Assembly: GCA_007121975.1 (NCBI GenBank)
Contig: SKJO01000480.1
Span: 1 to 6,938, forward strand
Source of the DNA: Nitriliruptoraceae bacterium
Lineage (GTDB): Bacteria; Actinomycetota; Nitriliruptoria; Nitriliruptorales; Nitriliruptoraceae
Length of the DNA: 6,938 bases
Direction: 5' to 3'
The notes beneath the pieces were generated by a model. That model was given only the letters and a program-made list of their open reading frames with translations. It was not told where the DNA came from and made no database searches. The translations under genes were made by a program, and so were the position numbers. This document shows, in pieces, positions 1 through 4,953 of the stretch; the stretch's first letter is position 1, and each line of letters starts with the position of its first letter.

Positions 1-1536
1 CAGCCGGGCGGCCTGACGGCTCATCGCGGACTCGCGGCGGTCCTTGACCTCAGCCGCACGATCCAGCAGGGCGGTCACCCCCTTGCGATCTGCCTCGGCC
101 ACCGCCTCGACCGCCGCCCCGAGGTTGCCCACGATCTCGGTGAGCAGTTCCCGCATCACCTCCTGGGTGGAAGCCGAGATCTCGATGCGCTCCTCGTGCA
201 TGCGGTGGCCGATGCGGACCAGGCCCATCTCGACCACGTCACCGATCGCCTCGAGCTCGTCCGCGGCGGCGAGCAGACGGGCGATCTCCGCGGACTGCCG
301 CAGGCTGATCCGCTCCTGTCCGAGCTGCGCGAGGTAGGTCACGATCGCCGAGCGCAGCGCGTCGACCTCGTCGTCCATCGCCTCGATCCGGTCGAGCGCT
401 ACCACATCGTCTTCGATCGCCGCCCTCCCGCCGACCTCGACCATCTCCACGACCGTACTGCCCAGCTGACGGATCTCGGCTCGGGTGAGCTCCAGCGCCG
501 CCGCTGGCGTGCCCAGCAGCGCCACGTTGAGATGCCGGGCCGTGGCGAAGGGGTCGACGATCTTGGGCTTGATGAGGCGCTCCACGAGCCGGGACAGCGG
601 CCGCAGGAAGGGCAGCAGCACCAGCATGTTCACCAGCGCGAAGATGGTGAAGGCGTTGGCGACCTGCCGGGGGGTCTCCGCCGCCAGCCGCGCGGTGCCC
701 TCGAGCTCCGGGAAGCTCGGGGAGATCCAGGTCGCGGCTGCCGCCAGGAACGGCAGGAACGGCAGCCAGATCAGGGCGCCACCGGCGTTCACCATCAGGT
801 GCCAGGCGGCGACCCGCCGACCGGCGGTTCCCGATCCGATCGAGGCCAGCTGGGAGGTGACACAGGTGCCGATCACCGCACCCAGCGCGATCGCAAGGCC
901 ACTTGGAAGGTCGACGAGCCCCTGACTCGCCAGCACGATCACGATGCCGATCGTGGCCGAGGAGGACTGCACGAGGGCGGTGAACAGCGCGCCCATCGCC
1001 AGCCCGGGCAGGGGGCCACCCGCCCCCTGGAACAGCTCCATGACCTGAGGCTGATCGCGCAACGGCGAGACCGACGACGACATCAGGTCCATCCCGAGGA
1101 ACACCATCCCCAGCCCGAGCAGTGCCCCACCGGCCTGCTGGAGGGTGGGGCGCGACTTCACGTTGGACATCACGAAGCCGCTGACGATCATCAGCGAGGC
1201 GAACCGGGTGACGTCCAGGGCGACGATCTGCGCGGTGACCGTGGTGCCGAGGTTGGCGCCGATGATGACGCTCATCGCCTGCAGCAGGGTCATGACGCCG
1301 GCAGAGGCGAAGCCGACCACCAGCACGGTGGTGACCGACGAGGACTGGATGATGGCGGTCACCCCCGCACCCGAGAGCGCACCCATCGCTGGGCGCGAGG
1401 ACACCCGCGCGAGCCCGTCGGCCAGCTTCGAGCCGGCCGCAGACTGCATCGCCCGGGTCATGCGCTCGAAGCCGAGCAGGAAGATCACGAGGCCACCGAG
1501 CAGCCCTGTGGTCAGGTCGAACCAGGACAACTCCAC
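1..1536 (-). CDS. Na+/phosphate cotransporter (NptA/YjbB-type) with PhoU-like C-terminus, 3' end cut by window
   Basis: This is an inner-membrane Na+/Pi cotransporter of the Na_Pi_cotrans family (COG1283). In this family such proteins move inorganic phosphate with sodium, or export it in E. coli YjbB. Translated here, 512 codons are open to the window edge with no stop. The N-terminal half holds the two inverted family repeats: QSSSVTT at residues 64-70 followed by GANLGTT at 93-99, and QSSSAT at 190-195 followed by GAVIGTCVT at 219-227, each among hydrophobic segments. From about residue 340 it turns soluble, helical and charged, with an ELEAIGD-like stretch typical of PhoU domains. YjbB is about 543 residues, so only the last few tens are missing. 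Start: GTG at 1536-1534, with GGAGG at 1549-1545 eight bases upstream; the first membrane helix begins about 10 residues later. Longer open frames overlapping this region on both strands are antisense or out-of-frame shadows. Family call is firm; transport direction is not. Confidence 0.93.
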   Translation of the reverse strand, partial: MELSWFDLTTGLLGGLVIFLLGFERMTRAMQSAAGSKLADGLARVSSRPAMGALSGAGVTAIIQSSSVTTVLVVGFASAGVMTLLQAMSVIIGANLGTTVTAQIVALDVTRFASLMIVSGFVMSNVKSRPTLQQAGGALLGLGMVFLGMDLMSSSVSPLRDQPQVMELFQGAGGPLPGLAMGALFTALVQSSSATIGIVIVLASQGLVDLPSGLAIALGAVIGTCVTSQLASIGSGTAGRRVAAWHLMVNAGGALIWLPFLPFLAAAATWISPSFPELEGTARLAAETPRQVANAFTIFALVNMLVLLPFLRPLSRLVERLIKPKIVDPFATARHLNVALLGTPAAALELTRAEIRQLGSTVVEMVEVGGRAAIEDDVVALDRIEAMDDEVDALRSAIVTYLAQLGQERISLRQSAEIARLLAAADELEAIGDVVEMGLVRIGHRMHEERIEISASTQEVMRELLTEIVGNLGAAVEAVAEADRKGVTALLDRAAEVKDRRESAMSRQAARL

Positions 1537-1562
1537 GGCGCCTGCCTCCGCGTCTGGTCAGC

Positions 1563-1584
1563 ACAAGGTGAACGTTCGGTGAAC
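1563..1584 (-). promoter_or_regulatory. PHO box (PhoP binding site), two 11-bp direct repeats
   Basis: Read on the minus strand, the site is GTTCACCGAAC (1584-1574) followed directly by GTTCACCTTGT (1573-1563): the heptamer GTTCACC twice at an exact 11-bp period. This matches the direct-repeat unit known for PhoP in Streptomyces. A third, degenerate unit, GCTGACCAGAC, follows in phase at 1562-1552. The site is 27 bp upstream of the Na+/phosphate cotransporter start, so phosphate-dependent control by a PhoR-PhoP system is inferred. Confidence 0.8.
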
Positions 1585-1591
1585 GGGCGAG

Positions 1592-1620
1592 ACAATCGCA
1601 CTCGATCGGTCACGTGTCAA
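1592..1620 (-). promoter_or_regulatory. Sigma-A-type promoter of the Na+/phosphate cotransporter
   Basis: On the minus strand there is a perfect -35, TTGACA (1620-1615), a 17-bp spacer, and GATTGT (1597-1592), which keeps the A and final T of a -10. Transcription would begin near 1585, directly before the PHO box, giving a leader of about 50 nt that includes the GGAGG ribosome site. The -35 is strong and the -10 is mediocre. Confidence 0.5.
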
Positions 1621-1648
1621 GGGTCGGCTCGCGCGGTGGGGTCACGGC

Positions 1649-1801
1649 GTGCGGTGCCGAGCCGCCGACGAGCAGGTGCAGCGCAGGGGCGAGCGTCGCC
1701 TCGCGTTCGCCGAGGAGACCGACTTCACGCTGATCCGGGAGTCCGAGGAACACGCGCCAGTTGCCGGGCGGGCCGCCGCGTCGTGGCCACGCATCTTGTG
1801 A
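1649..1801 (+). CDS. Possible small ORF, 50 aa, unknown
   Basis: A short frame runs from GTG 1649 to TGA 1799-1801 and encodes a charged 50-residue peptide with no family I recognise. It contains the stretch AEETDFTLIRESEEHAPV and ends WPRIL. In favour: about 87% of third codon positions from codon 4 onward are G or C, as expected of real genes here; a purine-rich GGTGGGG lies seven bases before the GTG; and a hairpin follows at 1830-1857. Against: it is short, has no recognised domain, and the same frame stays open upstream only as far as a stop at 1580-1582, through DNA that looks like promoter. It is divergent from the phosphate transporter and convergent with tRNA-Ser. It could be a remnant of a lost gene. 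Confidence 0.25.
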   Translation: MRCRAADEQVQRRGERRLAFAEETDFTLIRESEEHAPVAGRAAASWPRIL

Positions 1802-1829
1802 CCATTCGGCCCCGGTTCGGCCAAGGAGA

Positions 1830-1857
1830 GAGGCGGCTCCCCGGAGGGAACCGCCTC
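1830..1857 (-). terminator. Hairpin terminator downstream of tRNA-Ser
   Basis: GAGGCGG (1830-1836) pairs with CCGCCTC (1851-1857); after one C/A mismatch, TCCC pairs with GGGA around the tetraloop CGGA. Read on the minus strand, the stem is followed by the pyrimidine-rich CTCTCCTT, not a run of T alone. It begins 18 bp past the tRNA 3' end and so fits a tRNA terminator. It could also stop the possible small ORF on the plus strand. Confidence 0.65.
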
Positions 1858-1875
1858 AGATCTGCGGTGTTGCGG

Positions 1876-1962
1876 CGGAGGGAGGGGGATTCGAACCCCC
1901 GAGACCCGTAGGTCTACCCGCTTTCGAGGCGGGCGCACTAGGCCGGACTATGCGATCCCTCC
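1876..1962 (-). tRNA. tRNA-Ser(CGA)
   Basis: This is an 87-nt class II tRNA. The acceptor strands GGAGGGA (1962-1956) and TCCCTCC (1883-1877) pair fully, and the discriminator at 1876 is G, as usual for serine. The T arm is GGGGG-TTCGAAT-CCCCC. The anticodon stem CCCGC/GCGGG encloses loop CTCGAAA, giving anticodon CGA (1926-1924), which reads UCG. A long variable arm between the anticodon and T arms is the serine hallmark. The 3' CCA is not encoded (CCG follows), so CCA must be added after transcription. It lies downstream of tadA on the same strand, but a separate promoter and terminator flank it. Confidence 0.97.
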
Positions 1963-1989
1963 AGCATCCGTCCAGAGACGAACGCCGTG

Positions 1990-2019
1990 AGGGTAGGGCG
2001 GGTGCCGGCACGGTGGCAA
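1990..2019 (-). promoter_or_regulatory. Promoter of tRNA-Ser
   Basis: On the minus strand there is TTGCCA (2019-2014; five of six bases match TTGACA), an 18-bp spacer, and TACCCT (1995-1990; TANNNT form). Initiation near 1983 would give a leader of about 20 nt before the mature tRNA. The -35 overlaps the small dyad CGGTGG-CAA-CCACCG (2011-2025). Confidence 0.5.
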
Positions 2020-2040
2020 CCACCGCCCCGCGGCATCGGC

Positions 2041-2484
2041 TCACCGCCGCTCGGCGAAGAAGGCGCGAAGCTGCCGCTCGCAGGCCTCAGCCTCGACGCC
2101 GCGAACGACCTCCAGCCGGTGGTTGAGCCAGGGGTCCCGTGGGATGTCGTAGACCGCGCCGACCGCCCCGGCCTTCGGATCGTCGGCGCCGAACACCAGT
2201 CGGTCGATCCGCGCGAGAACCAGCGCGCCGGCGCACATGACACAGGGCTCGAGGGTGACATACAGCGTGCAGCCGTCGAGCCGCCAGCGGCCGAGCGCCC
2301 GGGCTGCCGTCCGCAGTGCGAGCACCTCGGCGTGGGCCGTGGGGTCACGATCCGCCTCGCGCCGGTTGTGGGCGAGCGCCACCACCTCGGCGTCATGGAC
2401 CACGAGGGCGCCGACGGGCACGTCGCCATGAGCCGCGGCGAGCTCCGCCTCGGCGAGCGCGCGCCGCATCCAGGTCATGTCCAC
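2041..2484 (-). CDS. tadA: tRNA-specific adenosine deaminase TadA
   Basis: TadA deaminates adenosine 34 of tRNA-Arg(ACG) to inosine in the cytoplasm, so that one tRNA reads CGU, CGC and CGA. The 147-residue product has the full zinc-dependent cytidine/adenosine deaminase signature: HAE at residues 51-53 (zinc ligand His51, proton-shuttle Glu53) and PCVMC at 80-84 (zinc ligands Cys81 and Cys84). The N-terminal PVGALVV stretch and the C-terminal FFAERR tail also fit, and the length is normal for bacterial TadA. Start choice: GTG at 2484 lies exactly six bases after a TAGCCT -10 element, which suggests a leaderless message beginning at that codon. ATG at 2478 is an alternative two codons in, with only GGGGTGG close upstream. 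tRNA-Ser follows 78 bp downstream. Divergent from csoR. Confidence 0.96.
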   Translation of the reverse strand: MDMTWMRRALAEAELAAAHGDVPVGALVVHDAEVVALAHNRREADRDPTAHAEVLALRTAARALGRWRLDGCTLYVTLEPCVMCAGALVLARIDRLVFGADDPKAGAVGAVYDIPRDPWLNHRLEVVRGVEAEACERQLRAFFAERR

Positions 2485-2490
2485 CCCGCA

Positions 2491-2496
2491 AGGCTA
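2491..2496 (-). promoter_or_regulatory. -10 element of tadA, leaderless geometry
   Basis: TAGCCT (TANNNT) lies on the minus strand with six bases between it and the GTG start of tadA. That puts the expected transcription start on the start codon itself. No convincing -35 is visible. The helicase gene at 4954 has the same hexamer and the same spacing. Confidence 0.4.
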
Positions 2497-2543
2497 GATG
2501 ACAGCCATCAGGTGCCACCACGCTTCGTGACTGGTCGCGCGCG

Positions 2544-2563
2544 ATACCCCCACCCCCTATACT
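2544..2563 (+). promoter_or_regulatory. csoR promoter with candidate CsoR operator
   Basis: TATACT (2558-2563) is a near-consensus -10 about 40 bp before the csoR start. Directly upstream and overlapping it is ATACCCCCACCCCCTATA (2544-2561). Known CsoR operators have AT-flanked C/G tracts of the ATACCCC...GGGGTAT kind, so the left half fits. The right half is a second C tract, not its complement. No clear -35 is visible. Position in the promoter spacer fits autorepression relieved by copper; binding is inferred. Confidence 0.5.
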
Positions 2564-2604
2564 CGAGTCCGCCTCGCCGACCCCTGCAGTATCTGGAGGC
2601 TTCC

Positions 2605-2886
2605 GTGCACGGCTACGCCGACAACCGCGAGGCCCTGCTCACCCGCCTGCGTCGGATCGAGGGCCAGATCCGCGGTCTGCAACGCATGGTGGAGGACGAC
2701 CGGTACTGCATCGACGTCCTGACACAGATCGCTTCCGCATCCAGTGCCCTGCACGGCGTGGCCATGTCGATGCTCGACGATCACGTGCGGCACTGCGTCC
2801 GCGATGCGATCGCCCAGGGACCGGAGTCCGCCGACGAGAAGATCGACGAGGCCATGCAGGTCATCGCGCGCATGACCAAGCGCTGA
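2605..2886 (+). CDS. csoR: Copper-sensing transcriptional repressor CsoR
   Basis: CsoR is an all-helical cytoplasmic repressor (DUF156 family) that leaves DNA when it binds Cu(I). The 93-residue product shows the family opening RLRRIEGQIRGLQRMVEDDRYC and the copper-binding set: Cys35, then His60 and Cys64 (an H-x3-C pair), equal to the Cys-His-Cys ligands of the M. tuberculosis protein. This pattern separates it from FrmR/RcnR relatives, which lack the full set. Start: GTG at 2605, with GGAGG at 2595-2599 five bases upstream. A longer in-frame opening from 1987 crosses tadA and is not credible. The copper chaperone gene follows after 97 bp on the same strand, so the two probably share the promoter at 2544-2563 and CsoR likely controls both. 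Confidence 0.95.
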   Translation: MHGYADNREALLTRLRRIEGQIRGLQRMVEDDRYCIDVLTQIASASSALHGVAMSMLDDHVRHCVRDAIAQGPESADEKIDEAMQVIARMTKR

Positions 2887-2983
2887 TCAGCCTGGCCAGC
2901 AGCACCGCATCCCACCGGCGGCGAGCGCACGTCCGACGCCCCACCCCGTTCCCCCAACCGTTCGAACCCCAAGGAGGCCTCGC

Positions 2984-3190
2984 ATGAGCACCATCCGCAC
3001 CTACTCGGTGCCTGACATCTCCTGTGGCCATTGCAAGTCGGCCATCGAAGGGGAGGTGGGCACGCTCAACGGGGTGACGGCGGTGAACGTCGACATCGAG
3101 GCGCGCACCGTCACCGTCGAGGGCGACGCGAGCGACCAGGCGATCCACGCCGCCATCGACGAAGCCGGCTACGAGGTCGCCACCGGCTGA
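2984..3190 (+). CDS. copZ: Copper chaperone CopZ (heavy-metal-associated domain protein)
   Basis: This 68-residue protein is a single HMA domain that carries Cu(I) in the cytoplasm, usually to a CopA-type P-ATPase or to a CsoR sensor. The metal site is ISCGHCKSAI with Cys14 and Cys17 (CxxC) in the first loop, followed by the beta-alpha-beta pattern of the family (GVTAVNVDIEARTVTVEG) and the usual ending DEAGYEV. ATG 2984 is preceded by an excellent ribosome site, AAGGAGG (2971-2977), six bases away. It is the second gene of a likely csoR-copZ operon. No copper ATPase follows: the next gene is on the opposite strand, its 3' end only 36 bp away. Confidence 0.93.
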   Translation: MSTIRTYSVPDISCGHCKSAIEGEVGTLNGVTAVNVDIEARTVTVEGDASDQAIHAAIDEAGYEVATG

Positions 3191-3226
3191 CCATCCGACG
3201 CGGACGCGGACGAGCGCTCGCCTGGA

Positions 3227-3658
3227 TCAGGTGACCGGAGGATCGAAGTCCTCGATGGCCCATTCGCCGTAGTAGGACACCTCCCGGGCACCGGCATCCG
3301 TCAGCAGGCTTCCGAGTTCGTGCAGGTCTGCGTGGGTGGCGTCACCGTCCAGTTCGGGTTCGATCTCGAGCACATAGTGACCGGCGGCGAGGGCGTCATC
3401 GAGTCGCTGGAGTTTCTCGGTCTCGTCGCCGAGCACCCGTTGAACCACGCGCACGAGCCCGGTCAGGCCCGAGACCTCGTCGTTGGTCGGGTCGAAGCGC
3501 CCGGCTTCCGCCTCGCAGCACCGGACCACGATGCGTTCATCGTCGATGCCGGCGGCACGCAGGCCGGCGACCGCCTCCTCGACCTGTTCGGACCGGGGCA
3601 GGACCGCCACGAGTCGATTGGACGGGTAGGACAGCTTCGGAGCTTGCTCGGTACCCAC
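3227..3658 (-). CDS. Hypothetical protein, 143 aa, YflT-like N-terminus possible
   Basis: No signal peptide or membrane segment; predicted cytoplasmic and acidic. Residues 14-46 (NRLVAVLPRSEQVEEAVAGL and the following RAAGIDDERIVV) form a strand, then a helix opening with SEQVEEAV, then a strand. This resembles the small ferredoxin-like alpha/beta domain of general stress protein 17M/YflT, which acts on unknown partners. A second alpha/beta unit (HYVLEIEP at 94-101, then a helix and EVSYYGEWAIEDF) follows. Two adjacent cysteines, 47-48, are notable. I would not name a function. Start: GTG at 3658, with AAGGGA six bases upstream. It is convergent with copZ (36 bp between ends) and divergent from the 3911 gene, and it has its own well-formed promoter at 3718-3746. 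Confidence 0.8.
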   Translation of the reverse strand: MGTEQAPKLSYPSNRLVAVLPRSEQVEEAVAGLRAAGIDDERIVVRCCEAEAGRFDPTNDEVSGLTGLVRVVQRVLGDETEKLQRLDDALAAGHYVLEIEPELDGDATHADLHELGSLLTDAGAREVSYYGEWAIEDFDPPVT

Positions 3659-3717
3659 GGCGTTCCCTTCGCTTCGGCGTTCTGGGTGTGGCCGCGGCTC
3701 GTGTTGCCGCTGCTTCG

Positions 3718-3746
3718 ACCCTACGGCCCAACGTGACCCCTGTCAG
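3718..3746 (-). promoter_or_regulatory. Promoter of the 143-aa hypothetical gene
   Basis: On the minus strand there is CTGACA (3746-3741; five of six bases match TTGACA), a 17-bp spacer, and TAGGGT (3723-3718; TANNNT). The predicted start near 3711 leaves a 5' leader of about 53 nt containing the AAGGGA ribosome site. This is a housekeeping-sigma layout. Confidence 0.55.
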
Positions 3747-3784
3747 CCGTCGTTGCCCCCATCTGGACAGGGGAAGCCAGGTCC

Positions 3785-3828
3785 CCCGGCGCGCCGGGTT
3801 CACGTGAACCTGCGTCGATGCGACGCAG
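3785..3828. repeat. Cluster of three abutting palindromes between divergent genes
   Basis: Three perfect dyads lie end to end: CCCGGCGCGCCGGG (3785-3798), GGTTCACGTGAACC (3797-3810, sharing two bases with the first), and CTGCGTCG-ATG-CGACGCAG (3810-3828, eight pairs with a three-base loop). They sit between the minus-strand promoter at 3718-3746 and the 3911 gene. The flanking genes diverge, so terminators are not expected here. Operator function is an inference; which protein would bind is unknown. Confidence 0.6.
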
Positions 3829-3877
3829 ACCTCCGATACCGGTCGGCTCCAGGGCGTGGTCGCAACCTGCGAGGCAG

Positions 3878-3905
3878 TAGGGTTCCAGCGTTCCCACGCC
3901 GAGGA
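3878..3905 (+). promoter_or_regulatory. -10 element and ribosome site of the 3911 gene
   Basis: TAGGGT (3878-3883) is a TANNNT -10 candidate whose start point would fall near 3890. GAGGA (3901-3905) is a ribosome site five bases before GTG 3911. No good -35 is seen, so an activator or a weak promoter is possible; the palindromes at 3785-3828 end 50 bp upstream of the -10. Confidence 0.35.
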
Positions 3906-3910
3906 CCGAC

Positions 3911-4840
3911 GTGCCCCAGCTCGATCCCGACACCGCGCTCGAGGTGCTCGTCCAACTCGACGACGAGCTCGGCGAGGTGGACCCCGCCACCCGAGCGATC
4001 GTCGGGCTGAAGCCCGCTGAGCACGGCACCGTGGCCCTGGTGGACGTGTCCCTGCTCGACAACGGGATCCTCGTCGCTCCCGACGACGTCGCCGGACTGG
4101 TCGTCGTGACGACCGAGGAGGTCGCGCGGGGCGAGGAGGTCCTTGGCCTGCACCAACTGCTCTGCGTCCTGCGCGATGGCACCGAGGTCGGCGTCTATCG
4201 CACCCTGGATCGTGGTGAGCTGCACACCTGGCGCACCGACGCCGACCCCGACGACGCGGCCGATGACCTGCGGCCCCGCGACCTCGCCTCCAACACCGCC
4301 CGCCGCGCCTTCGGACTGGCCTCGCTGGCCACGCCGGTGCCGATGACCGACCTGCTGGCCCGCGCGTGGCTGCTGTCGGTGGCCGGCGAGGCACTGCGCC
4401 GCTTCGACGACGAGGGGGGGCCGCGGGAGGTCGGTCCTGAGGAACTCGCGTCGATCGCCGCGGAGCCACCGATCGGTGGTCTGCACGTCGCACGCGACCA
4501 CCCGCAGCCCGACGCGCCAGACGCCGTGGTCGACACCGACGTGGACGAAGGCGACGACGACGACGACGGCGACGTCACGGTCGACGACGTGCTCGCCCAT
4601 GCCCCGAGTTGGGAGGAGGTCCACGCCGCCGCCGTCGCCGGGCGGCTCGAACTCGGACCGTTCTCGGTCGACGAGGACCATGCCGCCTGGCTCGATCCCG
4701 CCGGGTTCGCGCAGGTGCTCGATCAGACCCTGCCCGACATCGAGCAACTGCTCGCCACGCTCAACGCGGTCGGGAACGACGACCTGCTCGGCTGGGCGAT
4801 CGGCTGGCTCGCCGCCCGCGAGTGGTACCTGCCGGCCTGA
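3911..4840 (+). CDS. Acidic hypothetical protein, 309 aa
   Basis: I do not recognise this protein. It has no signal peptide or membrane helix. An N-terminal part (1-165) has alternating strands and helices (VALVDVSLLDNGILVAPDDV, GLVVVTTEE, LLCVLRDGTEVGVYRTLD) and then a hydrophobic helix around 146-163. A low-complexity acidic linker follows at about 208-226, containing GDDDDDGD. The C-terminal part (227-309) is helical with three tryptophan-containing segments (PSWEEVHAAAVAG, AAWLDPAGF, LGWAIGWLAAREW). Start GTG 3911 is preceded by GAGGA. The stop lies 113 bp before the helicase start on the same strand, but the helicase seems to have its own promoter. Strongly G/C-biased third positions across the whole frame support it as a real gene. 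Overlapping Arg/Pro-rich frames on both strands are shadows. Confidence 0.82.
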   Translation: MPQLDPDTALEVLVQLDDELGEVDPATRAIVGLKPAEHGTVALVDVSLLDNGILVAPDDVAGLVVVTTEEVARGEEVLGLHQLLCVLRDGTEVGVYRTLDRGELHTWRTDADPDDAADDLRPRDLASNTARRAFGLASLATPVPMTDLLARAWLLSVAGEALRRFDDEGGPREVGPEELASIAAEPPIGGLHVARDHPQPDAPDAVVDTDVDEGDDDDDGDVTVDDVLAHAPSWEEVHAAAVAGRLELGPFSVDEDHAAWLDPAGFAQVLDQTLPDIEQLLATLNAVGNDDLLGWAIGWLAAREWYLPA

Positions 4841-4894
4841 GCTTCGCGTACCAACCGCGCCCGCGAGGATGTGGTCCACCGCCCAGGCGCCGCC

Positions 4895-4908
4895 ATCCAC
4901 CGGTGGAT
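4895..4908. repeat. Perfect 14-bp palindrome upstream of the helicase gene
   Basis: ATCCACCGGTGGAT is fully self-complementary. Its half TCCACC also occurs at 4875-4880, and GGTGG-ATCG-CCACC (4902-4915) is an alternative small hairpin. It lies 34 bp before the helicase -10 candidate and 55 bp after the upstream stop. There is no T tract, so an operator is more likely than a terminator; neither is shown. Confidence 0.4.
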
Positions 4909-4941
4909 CGCCACCTCGACGTCGCCTCGATCCCGACCCCG

Positions 4942-4947
4942 TAGCCT
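4942..4947 (+). promoter_or_regulatory. -10 element of the helicase gene, leaderless geometry
   Basis: TAGCCT stands six bases before ATG 4954, which would place transcription start on the A of the start codon. There is no purine-rich ribosome site upstream of this ATG. Hexamer and spacing are the same as for tadA. No convincing -35 is visible. Confidence 0.4.
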
Positions 4948-4953
4948 CTGGCC

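Noticed and set aside
239..1564. 441-codon minus-strand frame overlapping the transporter
   Set aside because: Arg/Ala-rich, low-complexity and out of frame with the clear QSSS-containing transporter translation on the same strand.
196..1911. Long plus-strand open frame of 571 codons opposite the transporter
   Set aside because: Arg/His/Gln/Gly-rich antisense shadow of the Na+/phosphate cotransporter; it also runs through the PHO box region and tRNA-Ser. Typical of G+C-rich DNA.
2011..2025. CGGTGG-CAA-CCACCG as a tadA terminator
   Set aside because: Only six pairs and no T tract, and it overlaps the better-supported -35 of the tRNA-Ser promoter. A weak terminating role cannot be excluded.
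3205..3222. CGAGCGCTCG palindrome between the convergent copZ and 143-aa genes as a bidirectional terminator
   Set aside because: A hairpin would have only three pairs around a four-base loop, with no T tract; too weak to call.
3797..3810. GGTTCACGTGAACC as a second PHO box
   Set aside because: It contains GTTCAC-like halves, but as an inverted repeat; PhoP sites are direct repeats at 11 bp. Kept only as a palindrome.
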